Positions 1 to 7,425 are shown, numbered from the stretch's first letter. The stretch: DNA of 17,409 nt from JBICIG01 sp043101605 (GCA_043101605.1 JBICIG010000074.1:1-17409), one strand, 5' to 3'. Notes: generated by a model from the sequence alone, not told the origin. A program made the numbers and translations.

Positions 1-142
1 GGACGAACCCGGCGGCCTTGGACGCGGTGCAGCGCTCATTGGAGACGACGCGGGCGACGACCGGCTCGGTCGGGCGCACGAGGTGCATGCGGGCTTCGGG
101 GAGCACGGGCTCACCCGGGATGGGGGTCGTGGTCTTGGACAT
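1..142 (-). CDS. N-terminal fragment of a probable ferredoxin-NADP reductase family protein
   Basis: Only the first 47 codons are inside the window; the gene continues past base 1. The product starts MSKTTTPIPGEPVLPE and continues through PVVARVVSNERCTASKAAGFV. The pattern of a basic or proline-rich leader followed by an 'A-V-V-S-N-E' strand and a turn resembles the start of the FAD-binding barrel in ferredoxin-NADP reductases, where the next segment would be the 'H-x-x-x-D-x-S-G' strand. That assignment is from memory of the family and rests on very little sequence. If right, the enzyme would move electrons between ferredoxin or flavodoxin and NADP(H) in the cytoplasm. No signal peptide is visible. 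No clear Shine-Dalgarno sequence precedes the ATG at 142. It lies 91 bp downstream of the lipoprotein gene on the same strand. Seen: frame and start. Inferred: family. Confidence 0.45.
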   Translation of the reverse strand, partial: MSKTTTPIPGEPVLPEARMHLVRPTEPVVARVVSNERCTASKAAGFV

Positions 143-233
143 CACGAGATTGATAGGCCCGCCGCCCGGGAGAGGCGGGTCTTGAGGGTGGCGTGGAAGT
201 CGGGCGGGGCTCGTTTGCGCTGCGGGGGCGGGA

Positions 234-2300
234 TCAGCCGCCGCCCATCATGCCCTGCATCAGCGCCTCGGCGACCTCATCGATGGAGCCGAACTCGCCT
301 GCACGGACGCGCTGCGTGAGCCTCGTGAAGCTCTGGGTCATCATGGGGAGCATCGCCTGCATCATCTGGAGGGCCTGCGGGTCGGCGGCTTCGAGTTGCG
401 GGCCGAGCTGTCCGCTCATGTCGATGAGCCAGGCGCCGTTGCGGTTGACCAGTTCGAGCGGGTCGCCCGAGGCGTCGGGGAGGGTCGCGGTGGCGCGGTC
501 GCCGTTGATCGTGACCTGGAGGTCGGCGGCGGTCATGGTGGAGAGGGCGGCAAAATCGGGGCCCTCGGCACCGACCATGCCGCCTCCGCCCATCGCTCCG
601 GAGAGCCCCTCGCCGAACTGCTCCTGGCAGGCCATCTCGAGCCCGATCAGGGCGTCCATCATCGGGAGCATCGCGGTGAAGAGCTGCTGCTGCTCGGGGG
701 TGTCGAACGCGAAGAGGTCGCTCGCCGACGAGAGGCTCGCGGCGCGGATCGCGTCCATGAAGCGGTTGAGTGTGGCATCGATGGCGGGATCGCCCGAGCC
801 GCCGGCGGCGGCGAACTGGTCATCGGTCGGGCCTGCGTCGACGGCCTGGGCTTCAGCGTCTGCGGCCAGCGCGTCGACCGCCTGGGAGTAGGCGGTGCGG
901 GCCTTGGCGGCCGAATCGCGGTAGACGGTCTCGCTGACGGGCTCGGCCTGCAGAGCCGCCAGAGCCGCCTGGGCGTGGGCCGAGACGGTCTCGCCCGCGG
1001 TGCCCGCGGCCTCGGCGAAGGAGACCAGCGCCTGCATCTCGTCGATGCGGGCCTGCTTGAGGGCGGCGGTGAACTCGGGGGAGCCGGCGAGCGGGCCGAC
1101 GGCGCGGAGTTCTTCGAGAAGCTGGGCGTAGGACCATGCGCTCTGCCACGCGGCACCGTGGAGCTGGGCGAGCCCGCTGGAGGCGCGGTCCATCGCCATG
1201 CGGGCCTGCGGGCCGAGCTTGCTGCTGGCCGACTGGGCCGTCTGGCGGGCGCGGTCGTAGGCCGATGCGGTGTTGCTGATGCTCTCGGCGAGCGGGCCGG
1301 TACGGAAGGGGTGGAGCCCGTCGACTTCCTGCGTCTCGCCGCCGAGGGGGGTGACGGTCCCGCCGAAGAGGCGGGCGCGGATGTTGGTCGCCAGGCCGCG
1401 GGCCTCGGCGTTCTTGGCGCGGGCCTTCTGCTCGGCGGCGTTGCGCTGGGCTTCGATCTCGTTCATCACGCCCCGGACGATCTCCATCTCGCGGTCGCGC
1501 TGGGCGATCTCGGAGGAGAGGCGCTGGACCTCGGGCTGGAGGGCTTCGATCTGCGTCACCAGCCCGGTGATGTTGAACTCGATCGCCTGCTCGTGGCGTT
1601 CCTGCAGGCGGGACTGGCGGACCATCTCCAGCCGCTGCTGCGAGGGCTCCGGCGGGATGGTCAGGATGAACTGCCCGCGCTCGACGCGGAGGGTGTTGAC
1701 TTCCTGCTCGAGCGACTGACGCCGGGCGTCGAGCTTGGCGATCTGCTCCTGCACCGCGGCGCGCTGCTGGGTCAGTTCGCCCTTCTCGCGTTCGGCCTCG
1801 GCGAGTTCGGCCTGGGCGGCGGCGATGCGTTCGGTCGCGTCGAAGGCCTCGGCGGCTTGGGCCTCGTTGCGGACGCGGTGCCACAGCGAGAGTTCGGTGC
1901 GGATCGAGGATCGGCGGAGGGCGGCCTCGCCCAGCAGGTCGACCGCACGGTGCCCGTTGAGCAGCGCGTCGCCGAGGTGGGTCTGGGCGATCATCAGGTT
2001 GGCCGCGGCGACCTCGCCGGGCAGCCCTGCGGACTTGACTTTCTCGAGCGAGGTGCGGACCTCGGCGTACGCCTTGCGGGCGGGGGAGTCTCCCGTGCCC
2101 GGGTCGGCACCGGTCTGGACGAGGGCGAGCTTGCGGCCGGCGTCGGTGAGAGCCTGCTCGGTCTCGCTCGAGCCGTCGCACGCCGAGAGGACGCTCCCGG
2201 CCAGCAGCGCCAGCAGCACCGCCCCGCCCCGCCGCAGTCGCGACGGGCGATCGGAGCCGGTTCGGGCGGAGAGGGTCACGCGCTGGATCGGATCAGGCAT
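234..2300 (-). CDS. Large coiled-coil lipoprotein of unknown function
   Basis: Product of 688 aa. The chosen ATG at 2300 gives a basic N-region, a hydrophobic core (GGAVLLALLAGSVLSAC) and a lipobox LSAC with the acylated cysteine at residue 41, so it should be a lipid-anchored envelope protein; Asp at +2 could favour inner-membrane retention if E. coli sorting rules apply. An in-frame extension to 2450 is rejected because it would bury this signal. After the anchor there is an Ala-rich helical region, then two strongly heptad-like stretches at about 150-215 and 223-312 (many E/Q/R/A/L), then another helical stretch. The last ~185 residues contain a short beta-rich piece (about 598-626, INGDRATATLPDASGDP then LELVNRNGAWLID) like NTF2-fold or DUF4878-type domains. 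The hexapeptide AMLPMM occurs twice (543-548 and 649-654), and the protein ends MQGMMGGG. It follows the CX4CH protein after 204 bp. I do not recognise the family. Confidence 0.85.
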   Translation of the reverse strand: MPDPIQRVTLSARTGSDRPSRLRRGGAVLLALLAGSVLSACDGSSETEQALTDAGRKLALVQTGADPGTGDSPARKAYAEVRTSLEKVKSAGLPGEVAAANLMIAQTHLGDALLNGHRAVDLLGEAALRRSSIRTELSLWHRVRNEAQAAEAFDATERIAAAQAELAEAEREKGELTQQRAAVQEQIAKLDARRQSLEQEVNTLRVERGQFILTIPPEPSQQRLEMVRQSRLQERHEQAIEFNITGLVTQIEALQPEVQRLSSEIAQRDREMEIVRGVMNEIEAQRNAAEQKARAKNAEARGLATNIRARLFGGTVTPLGGETQEVDGLHPFRTGPLAESISNTASAYDRARQTAQSASSKLGPQARMAMDRASSGLAQLHGAAWQSAWSYAQLLEELRAVGPLAGSPEFTAALKQARIDEMQALVSFAEAAGTAGETVSAHAQAALAALQAEPVSETVYRDSAAKARTAYSQAVDALAADAEAQAVDAGPTDDQFAAAGGSGDPAIDATLNRFMDAIRAASLSSASDLFAFDTPEQQQLFTAMLPMMDALIGLEMACQEQFGEGLSGAMGGGGMVGAEGPDFAALSTMTAADLQVTINGDRATATLPDASGDPLELVNRNGAWLIDMSGQLGPQLEAADPQALQMMQAMLPMMTQSFTRLTQRVRAGEFGSIDEVAEALMQGMMGGG

Positions 2301-2368
2301 CGCGGCAGTCTCGCACAAGCCGGGCCGCCGGGCGAGCCCGCGACCCCGAAAGCAATGAATCGGGCCAG

Positions 2369-2390
2369 CCCGGCGTCGGCCGACGCCGGG
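2369..2390. repeat. Perfect 22-nt GC palindrome between two minus-strand genes
   Basis: Two 11-nt arms, CCCGGCGTCGG and its exact reverse complement, abut with no spacer. The element lies 115 nt beyond the stop of the CX4CH protein gene and 69 nt before the lipoprotein start. No T-run follows on the minus strand (the next bases are CTGGCCCGATTC), so it is not a textbook intrinsic terminator. It could be a U-less terminator, an mRNA stabilising hairpin or an operator. The symmetry is seen directly; its role is inference. Confidence 0.5.
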
Positions 2391-2504
2391 AGCGACGACT
2401 CTAGCAACAGAGCCGCCCCGGAGCGACGACCTTTCTCGGCCGGGACTCACCTATACGAGGTCTGGTCGGGGGTGGATCCGCCGGGGGAGCTTCGGCGGGC
2501 GGGC

Positions 2505-3860
2505 TCAGCGGTCGGCATCGAGATCCGGCTCGAGTTCCAGAATCCCGGCGCCGGCGGGGACCGGGGGCTCGTAGGAGATCGGATAGACCGGGCGCGGGCG
2601 GTACATCGTTTCGAGCCAGCGCAGCGCCTTGCGGAACCCGTCGTCCTCGGGGCCCGAGAGCGGCGGCCGCCACGCCACTTCGCGCCCGAGTTCGCTGACG
2701 ACCGGGTGGGGTCGCTCCGAGCGGGCGCGGGGGAGGGCCATCTGCAGCAGCGGGCTCTTGGCGGGCTCGTCGTAGTTGATCAGCGGCGTGCCGTCCTCGA
2801 GCTTGAAGTGATCGAGGATGAAGAAGTTGGTGTAGACGGTCGCGTCGGAGTTGATGTTCTGGTTGTGGAGCCAGAGGCGACCGGCGGCTTGTCCGCCGTG
2901 GCACTGGCTGGTGGCGCATCCGCGCATGAGCCAGCCGCGGTGGACATCGTCGCGGAAGCGTTCCATCGAGCGTGGATGCCCCTGCACCTCGACCTGGCCG
3001 TAGAGATCGCGGGCGCGCAGGCGGAACATCAGGTCGAGGATGCGACGGGGGGGCTGGCGGTAGAGCGCCCGCTGCGCCTCGGGGCTCGAGGGGATCAGCT
3101 CGCTCGACTGGTGCTCGGCGATCAGCTCATCGACCACGCGCCGGGGAATGAGCATCCTGGGCGGGTCGCGCAGGTCGATCTCGAAGACCTTGAGGAGATT
3201 GATCTCTTCGGGTGACAGCAGCGGGAACTCGGCGCGGTCGCGCTCCTGCGGCGTGCGCTCGTTGTCGCGATCCTCGCCGGGCGAGACGCCCTCGAGGAGC
3301 CGGATCTGCAGTTCGAGGTGGCGGCGGAGCTTGATGATCTCGGGGTTCGCGGGGTCGAGGAGCATCAGCTCATCGACCTCGCGGTACGCCAGTCGGTAGG
3401 CGCGTCGGCTCATGAGCCACTGGGCGAGCATGAGGCGCTGGTCGATGTCGGAATCCGGGATTGCTCGGCGCAGTGCGCGGTAGCGATCCTCCACGGGTTC
3501 CATGATGCGGAGTTCGTTGATGCGGGCCCGCTCGTAGGTGGTGCGGATGCCGCCGACTTCGACGACGACGGTCGTCGGGCCGGATTCGACGAGCGTGCCG
3601 AGGATGCGGCGTCCGTCATCGAGGACGATCTCGCAGTCGGCCGGGAGGGCGGGCTCGTCGGACTCGGCGGGGGGGTCGGCCGGCGGATTGGAGGGGGGCT
3701 CGGGCTGCCACGCGATGAGGCTCAGCGCGGGGTCGGGATCGGCCTCGGGCACGAAGGGCAGCAGGGCGAGGCCGGCGATCGGCGTTGCCAGAGCCGCCAG
3801 GAGCACCCGTCGTCCCGGCGGGCGCGTCGATGAACCCCGGCGATGATCGGTGGATCCCAT
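2505..3860 (-). CDS. Secreted or membrane-anchored protein with a CX4CH haem-like motif
   Basis: Product of 451 aa from the ATG at 3860. Starts at 3869 (three codons longer) or 3911 are possible, and no start has a convincing ribosome site. Residues 1-40 have a basic stretch then a hydrophobic segment (RRVLLAALATPIAGLALLPF), so the protein is exported or anchored. A Pro/Glu-rich linker (about 50-72) follows. Residues 75-122 read as a small beta barrel (CEIVLDDGRRILGTL... VVVEVGG), similar to Sm-like or SH3-like folds. A helical region (about 125-195) resembles TPR packing. Near the C-terminus is GCATSQCHGG, with C315, C320 and H321: CX4CH rather than the usual CXXCH. CX4CH is known to bind haem c in tetrahaem cytochrome c3. 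Many planctomycetes carry secreted proteins with cytochrome c-like motifs, but I cannot place this one in a named family. Haem binding is inferred. It is in the same direction as CheY upstream (103 bp gap) and the lipoprotein downstream. Confidence 0.8.
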   Translation of the reverse strand: MGSTDHRRGSSTRPPGRRVLLAALATPIAGLALLPFVPEADPDPALSLIAWQPEPPSNPPADPPAESDEPALPADCEIVLDDGRRILGTLVESGPTTVVVEVGGIRTTYERARINELRIMEPVEDRYRALRRAIPDSDIDQRLMLAQWLMSRRAYRLAYREVDELMLLDPANPEIIKLRRHLELQIRLLEGVSPGEDRDNERTPQERDRAEFPLLSPEEINLLKVFEIDLRDPPRMLIPRRVVDELIAEHQSSELIPSSPEAQRALYRQPPRRILDLMFRLRARDLYGQVEVQGHPRSMERFRDDVHRGWLMRGCATSQCHGGQAAGRLWLHNQNINSDATVYTNFFILDHFKLEDGTPLINYDEPAKSPLLQMALPRARSERPHPVVSELGREVAWRPPLSGPEDDGFRKALRWLETMYRPRPVYPISYEPPVPAGAGILELEPDLDADR

Positions 3861-3963
3861 GACCCGCATTGTGGGCGCACGGGGGGCGTCGAGTCCAGCG
3901 GGACGGGTCATGCCCGTTCCGACGGCTGTGGGGGCGGGGGGTTCCCGAAACGACGGGCGGGGC

Positions 3964-4332
3964 TCAGGCGGCGGCCTTGGCGAGCGTCTCGGTGATGCGC
4001 TGGCTCAGCAGGTCGGGGGTGAAGGGCTTGACGACATAGTTGTTGACGCCGGCCTTGATCGCCTCGACGACGCGGGTCTTCTCGGCTTCGGTGGTGACCA
4101 TGATGATCGGGGTGGCGCGGTCGGTCTGTCGGATCTGGCGGACGAGCGTGATCCCGTCCATGTTGGGCATGTTCCAGTCGACGAGCATGAGCTGCGGGCG
4201 GGCCTCGGGGATCTTGGCGAGGGCCTCGACGCCGTCGCCGGCCTCGACGACATCGTTGAAGCCGAGCTGCGCGAGCACCGAGCGTTGGATGCTCCGCATC
4301 GTTCTCGAGTCATCGACGAGCATGATCCGCAT
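3964..4332 (-). CDS. Single-domain CheY-type response regulator
   Basis: Product of 122 aa consisting only of a receiver domain. All receiver landmarks are visible: the acidic pair D7/D8 (MLVDDS), phospho-acceptor D52 in LVDWNMPNMDG, T80 in IIMVTTEAE and K102 in VVKPFTP. With no DNA-binding or enzymatic output domain, it should act by protein contact, as CheY does on flagellar motors or as shuttle receivers do in phosphorelays. The ATG at 4332 is preceded by GGAG at an 8-nt spacing, and the protein begins exactly at the first beta strand, so the longer in-frame start at 4434 is rejected. The CheX-type gene ends 32 bp upstream on the same strand, so the two are almost certainly co-transcribed. 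No histidine kinase, receptor or flagellar gene is present. Whether it controls chemotaxis, twitching or something else is open. Confidence 0.93.
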   Translation of the reverse strand: MRIMLVDDSRTMRSIQRSVLAQLGFNDVVEAGDGVEALAKIPEARPQLMLVDWNMPNMDGITLVRQIRQTDRATPIIMVTTEAEKTRVVEAIKAGVNNYVVKPFTPDLLSQRITETLAKAAA

Positions 4333-4340
4333 GAGGGGTT

Positions 4341-4344
4341 CTCC
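4341..4344 (-). promoter_or_regulatory. Ribosome-binding site of the CheY-type gene
   Basis: On the minus strand, GGAG stands 8 nt before the ATG at 4332. It decides between this start and an in-frame ATG 34 codons upstream that would lie inside the end of cheX. Confidence 0.6.
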
Positions 4345-4364
4345 GCAGGGTTCGCGTCGGGAAT

Positions 4365-4838
4365 TCAGCGCACGGGCACGGGGGCGGGCTTGATCGCGAT
4401 CTCGATGACGCCCGAGCCCGCGTCGGTTGCGCACGGGATGCAGACCACCGGCGTGTCGGAGGGAACCGCGACGGTGTGCCCGGGGCCCACGACGACGCTC
4501 GGGCAGGAGATCGAGACCTCGCCGGCGTCGAACTTGGCCTTGGCGGCGCCCGAGACCATGTTGACCAGTTCGCCGATCGCGTCGGCGAAGTCGGGCGATT
4601 CGGGCTCGAAGCGCTGACCGGCAAAGAGTTCGACGAGGCGCACGGCGCCGGCTCGCTCGAAGCTCAGGACGATCGTGCCGACGACGGCGCCGCTCATCCC
4701 GATGATGCCCGAGACCTCGTGGGTCGGGTTCGGCGTGCGCTTGAGCGCCGGGGTGCCGATGGTCACCGGGAGTTGGAGCATCGTCGAGAAGACATTCTTG
4801 ATGCTCGCGATGAAGGGCGCGATGAAGGCAGGGTCCAT
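4365..4838 (-). CDS. cheX: CheX-type CheY-phosphate phosphatase
   Basis: Product of 157 aa, close to the usual length of CheX. The start MDPAFIAPFIASIKNVF and the following TMLQLPVTIGTP match the opening of the CheX fold. The segment GIIGMSGAVVGTIVLSFE is the typical CheX/CheC strand-turn-strand. The catalytic helix carries the CheX signature E-x-x-N at E90/N93 (AIGELVNMVSGAAK). In the known family these residues position the water that hydrolyses the CheY phospho-aspartate. It is therefore expected to shorten the lifetime of the phosphorylated receiver encoded 32 bp downstream. The frame is open far upstream to 5597, but that part is an out-of-frame shadow of the S9 peptidase gene; the ATG at 4838 is where the family similarity begins. 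The ribosome site is weak (GGGAAT just before the ATG). It starts 122 bp after the peptidase gene ends. Confidence 0.88.
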   Translation of the reverse strand: MDPAFIAPFIASIKNVFSTMLQLPVTIGTPALKRTPNPTHEVSGIIGMSGAVVGTIVLSFERAGAVRLVELFAGQRFEPESPDFADAIGELVNMVSGAAKAKFDAGEVSISCPSVVVGPGHTVAVPSDTPVVCIPCATDAGSGVIEIAIKPAPVPVR

Positions 4839-4960
4839 GGGATTCCCGATCGGCAGGGGGACACCGGTCGGTGGGGTATCGGCATCGCGGCGGGGGATCT
4901 TCAGGCCTCGGGCCTCTCCGGGCTGATCATCGCCCCGCGGGGACGCGACCTCCCCCCGGT

Positions 4961-7030
4961 TCAGCCCCCCGGGGGCGGCGCCGGCGCGGGCGGATCGAGG
5001 AGCGATGACCCGGTTTCGAGCCGGATGGAGGAGTCCTCGACCACGCCGTCGAGCCGCTGGGCCCGGACGCCGAGGTGCCGGGCGAGGAAGACCTCGGTCA
5101 GGGCGGCGACGGCGAGCCAGTTCTCGGGTCTTCGGATGCCGTGGGCCTCGTCGGGAAAGACGCCCAGCGAGACCGGGACGCCGCGCGCGCCGACGGCATC
5201 GGCGAGCTTGCGGACATCGGTGACATGGGCGCGCGGATCGCGCTCGCCGTGGAGGATCAGCGTGGGGCGGATGATGCGGTCGGCGTGGGCGAGCGGGGAC
5301 CGCTCGCGGAGCCGATCGCGTCCCTCGGGGGATTCGACATCGCCGACGCGGTCGCGCCAGAGAGCAGTCAGCGGCTCCCAGTAGGGGGGGATGGTGCGGA
5401 GCATGGAGACGAGGTCGGCCGGGGCGGCGACGGCGACCCCGCACGCAAAGAGATCGGGGGTGAAGGCGAGCCCGGAGAGGGCGGCGTACCCGCCGTAGCT
5501 CCCGCCCATGATCGCGAGTCGGTCGGGGTCTGCGATGCCCTCGGCGATCGCCCAGCGGGCGGCGTCGACGAGGTCGGTCTGCATGGCGCCGCCCCACTCA
5601 AGGTTGCCGGCGTTGACGAACGCTTTGCCGAAGCCGGTCGATCCTCGGTAGTTGACGCTGAGCACCGCCATGCCGCGGTTGGCGAGCAGTTGGTGGAAGG
5701 GGTCGTAGCCCCAGTGGTCGCGGGCCCACGGTCCGCCGTGGACGAGCAGGACGAGGGGCGCGGCGTCGGGGGAGTCCGGGCGCGTGAGGTAGCCGACGAG
5801 TTCGAGCCCGTCGCGGGTGGGGATCGTGACCGATTCCATCGGGCGGAGGTCGAGCGTTTCGAGTTCCGGACGCGTGGCGCCGAGGTCGGCCGACTGGCTC
5901 GGCGATTCGCGGTCGAGCACGCGGTAGCGGGCGGGTCCGTCGTCGTCGATGAGGACGGCGAGCCAGCGTGAGGCGTCGTCGCTCTGGCTGGTGATGCGGA
6001 CGGCGCCGTCGTGCGCCGATTCGAGTCGCGCCAGGTCACGGGCGGCGTCCTCGCACAGGGGGTGCCAGCGGAGGCGGGCGCGTTCGAAGGCGACGGCGAC
6101 GGGCTCGTTGGTGCGCGGATCGAGGAGGACATCGGCGATGTCGGAGGCATCGTCCTGGGCGAGGATCTCGCGCGGGCCGGCGGGCACGCCGCGGTCGTCC
6201 AAGGGCAGCCGGGCGAGGGCGGCGGTGTCGCGCCCGCGGCTGTCTTCGAGGATCATCCAGCGGCGGTCGGTGGTGATGGCTTTGACGCCGGTGGTCAGCA
6301 GATCCTCGCGGCCGATGTCGAGGATGGGCTGGGCGGGGCGGTCGGGGTGGGTGAGGAGGATGGTCGCGCCGCCCTCGGTGGTGAGGCGGATGGAGTAGAT
6401 GAGTTCGCGCCCCGGGGCGATGATCCAGCCGGCGGCGTCCCGGGGCGCGATCCTGCGGAGCGTGCGCTTGGCGGTGTTCAGATCGACCTCGTAGAGGTCG
6501 TGGAGTTCGGGGTCGCGGTCGTTGAGCGCGATCAGGACCGAGTGCGGGTGGGAGGGATCGAGGTCGGCGAGTTTGGCCTGTCCGGAGCCGCGGGGCGTGA
6601 GGTCGAGGACGGTGCCGGTGGCGAGTTCGACCGAGCGGGCCTGCCAATTCTCGTTGGTGTCGGGGTCGACGAGATAGACCAGGTGCTCGCCCGAGGCGGA
6701 CCAGGCGTAGGTGATGACGCCCGGGGCGGGCTCGCGGGTGGCGGGGGTGACCTTCTCGGGGTGGTCGACGGGGGCGGTCCAGAGATTGGCGACGCCCTCG
6801 AAGGGGGCGACGAAGGCGAAGGAGCGCCCGTCGGGGCTGAGCCGGACGCGGGATCGGGTCGGAGAGCCGAAGAAAGTCTCGCGCGGGATGAGTTCGGGCG
6901 GGCCGGCGCGGGTCGCGGCCGCGGCGGGCGCGGGCGGGGCGCAGAGAGCGAGCGCCGCGAGGGCGAAGACCGCGGCGTGCGCGAGCGCTCGGTGTCGGAG
7001 CCGGGCGGGATTGGCGCGTTGGGGGCGCAT
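4961..7030 (-). CDS. Secreted S9-family (prolyl oligopeptidase-type) serine peptidase
   Basis: Product of 689 aa. The ATG at 7030 gives a classic Sec signal peptide: Arg-rich N-region, hydrophobic core HAAVFALAALALCAPP, and an Ala-rich cleavage region near residues 30-40. A longer open frame to 7297 crosses the tRNA-Leu gene and is rejected. Residues about 45-430 contain repeated strand motifs of the WD40-like beta propeller (RLSPDGRSFAFVAP, AWSASGEHLVYLVDPD). Residues about 440-665 form the alpha/beta hydrolase domain with HGGPWARDHWGYDP (oxyanion region), nucleophile S511 in GGSYGG, D598 in HGERDPR and H630 in DEAHG; the spacing fits prolyl-oligopeptidase relatives. The likely role is periplasmic cleavage of peptides, with the propeller limiting substrate size; dipeptidyl- versus acylaminoacyl-peptidase specificity cannot be told. 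The C-terminus is a Pro-rich tail. It lies 96 bp after a tRNA terminator, so it probably has its own promoter. Confidence 0.93.
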   Translation of the reverse strand: MRPQRANPARLRHRALAHAAVFALAALALCAPPAPAAAATRAGPPELIPRETFFGSPTRSRVRLSPDGRSFAFVAPFEGVANLWTAPVDHPEKVTPATREPAPGVITYAWSASGEHLVYLVDPDTNENWQARSVELATGTVLDLTPRGSGQAKLADLDPSHPHSVLIALNDRDPELHDLYEVDLNTAKRTLRRIAPRDAAGWIIAPGRELIYSIRLTTEGGATILLTHPDRPAQPILDIGREDLLTTGVKAITTDRRWMILEDSRGRDTAALARLPLDDRGVPAGPREILAQDDASDIADVLLDPRTNEPVAVAFERARLRWHPLCEDAARDLARLESAHDGAVRITSQSDDASRWLAVLIDDDGPARYRVLDRESPSQSADLGATRPELETLDLRPMESVTIPTRDGLELVGYLTRPDSPDAAPLVLLVHGGPWARDHWGYDPFHQLLANRGMAVLSVNYRGSTGFGKAFVNAGNLEWGGAMQTDLVDAARWAIAEGIADPDRLAIMGGSYGGYAALSGLAFTPDLFACGVAVAAPADLVSMLRTIPPYWEPLTALWRDRVGDVESPEGRDRLRERSPLAHADRIIRPTLILHGERDPRAHVTDVRKLADAVGARGVPVSLGVFPDEAHGIRRPENWLAVAALTEVFLARHLGVRAQRLDGVVEDSSIRLETGSSLLDPPAPAPPPGG

Positions 7031-7125
7031 GGCCCCCGAGTCTATGGGGAGGCGGGGTCGGGGTTTCGCTGGCGGGGGCACGGGCGAAACGGCGCGGAAC
7101 GGGGCGCGCGGAACTGAGCGCATGG

Positions 7126-7152
7126 AAAAGCCCGCAGCGATTCGCTGCGGGC
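7126..7152 (-). terminator. Intrinsic terminator after tRNA-Leu
   Basis: On the minus strand a GC-rich stem of nine base pairs (GCCCGCAGC with GCTGCGGGC) and a five-base loop is followed directly by TTTT. It begins 9 nt after the 3' end of the tRNA, so it ends the tRNA transcript and insulates the S9 peptidase gene. Confidence 0.85.
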
Positions 7153-7160
7153 CTGACCAA

Positions 7161-7244
7161 TGCCCAGGAGAGGACTCGAACCTCCACCCGGTTGCCCGGA
7201 CTACCACCTCAAGGTAGCGCGTCTGCCAATTCCGCCACCTGGGC
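7161..7244 (-). tRNA. tRNA-Leu (anticodon GAG)
   Basis: The 84-nt minus-strand sequence folds as a class II tRNA. The acceptor stem is GCCCAGG with CCTGGGC and discriminator A. A D arm contains AATTGGCAGA. The anticodon stem CTACC/GGTAG holds the loop TTGAGGT, giving anticodon GAG, which reads CTC and CTT leucine codons. A long variable arm (CCGGGCAACCGG) is typical of tRNA-Leu. The T arm is GGAGG-TTCGAGT-CCTCT. The 3' CCA is not encoded, so it must be added by nucleotidyltransferase. Confidence 0.97.
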
Positions 7245-7274
7245 CTGCGGTGCGGGCGGCTGCCCGCGGCGAGG

Positions 7275-7280
7275 ACTATA
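7275..7280 (-). promoter_or_regulatory. Possible -10 element for tRNA-Leu
   Basis: TATAGT on the minus strand lies 30 nt before the tRNA 5' end, a sensible distance for a short leader. A TTGACG hexamer (7292-7297) is upstream but only 11 nt away, too close for a standard sigma-70 -35 partner. The -10 call is therefore tentative. Confidence 0.35.
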
Positions 7281-7420
7281 GCCACGATCGGCGTCAAGGG
7301 CAGCGTGCGTGATGGGGCGGGTGAGCGGTGGCGGTGGGGCTCGGGGAGCCTAGAGTTGGCCTCGAGCGCGGACGGGGGCGGGGCGAGGTCCGATCATGCG
7401 TTCGAATTCGGGTTTCATCG

Positions 7421-7425
7421 GGAGG
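7421..7425 (+). promoter_or_regulatory. Ribosome-binding site of the 157-aa hypothetical gene
   Basis: GGAGG stands 7 nt before the ATG at 7433. It selects this start over an in-frame upstream ATG at 7328 and over an out-of-frame ATG at 7426. Confidence 0.65.

Noticed and set aside
158..179. Hairpin CCCGCC/GGCGGG after the lipoprotein gene as a terminator
   Set aside because: Only six base pairs with a ten-base loop and no T-run; such short GC repeats are common here.
2301..2450. Fifty-residue extension of the lipoprotein
   Set aside because: It would place the lipoprotein signal in the interior of the protein and runs over the 22-nt palindrome. The ATG at 2300 gives a proper signal.
396..3215. 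A very long plus-strand open frame (939 codons) across two minus-strand genes
   Set aside because: It is antisense to the lipoprotein and CX4CH genes, Gly/Val/Leu/Arg-rich, has no recognisable domain and no ribosome site. It is the antisense shadow expected from high third-position GC.
4839..5597. Long upstream extension of the CheX frame
   Set aside because: It lies within the S9 peptidase gene in another frame and is Arg/Pro-rich low complexity. CheX similarity starts at 4838.
6920..6960. A lipobox-like LALC in the S9 peptidase signal
   Set aside because: The residue before Cys is Leu rather than Gly/Ala/Ser, and an ordinary Ala-rich Sec cleavage region follows, so a soluble secreted enzyme is more likely.
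7031..7297. In-frame upstream extension of the S9 peptidase
   Set aside because: It reads through the tRNA-Leu gene and its terminator (the WRNWQTRYLEVV string is translated tRNA). The signal peptide begins at 7030.
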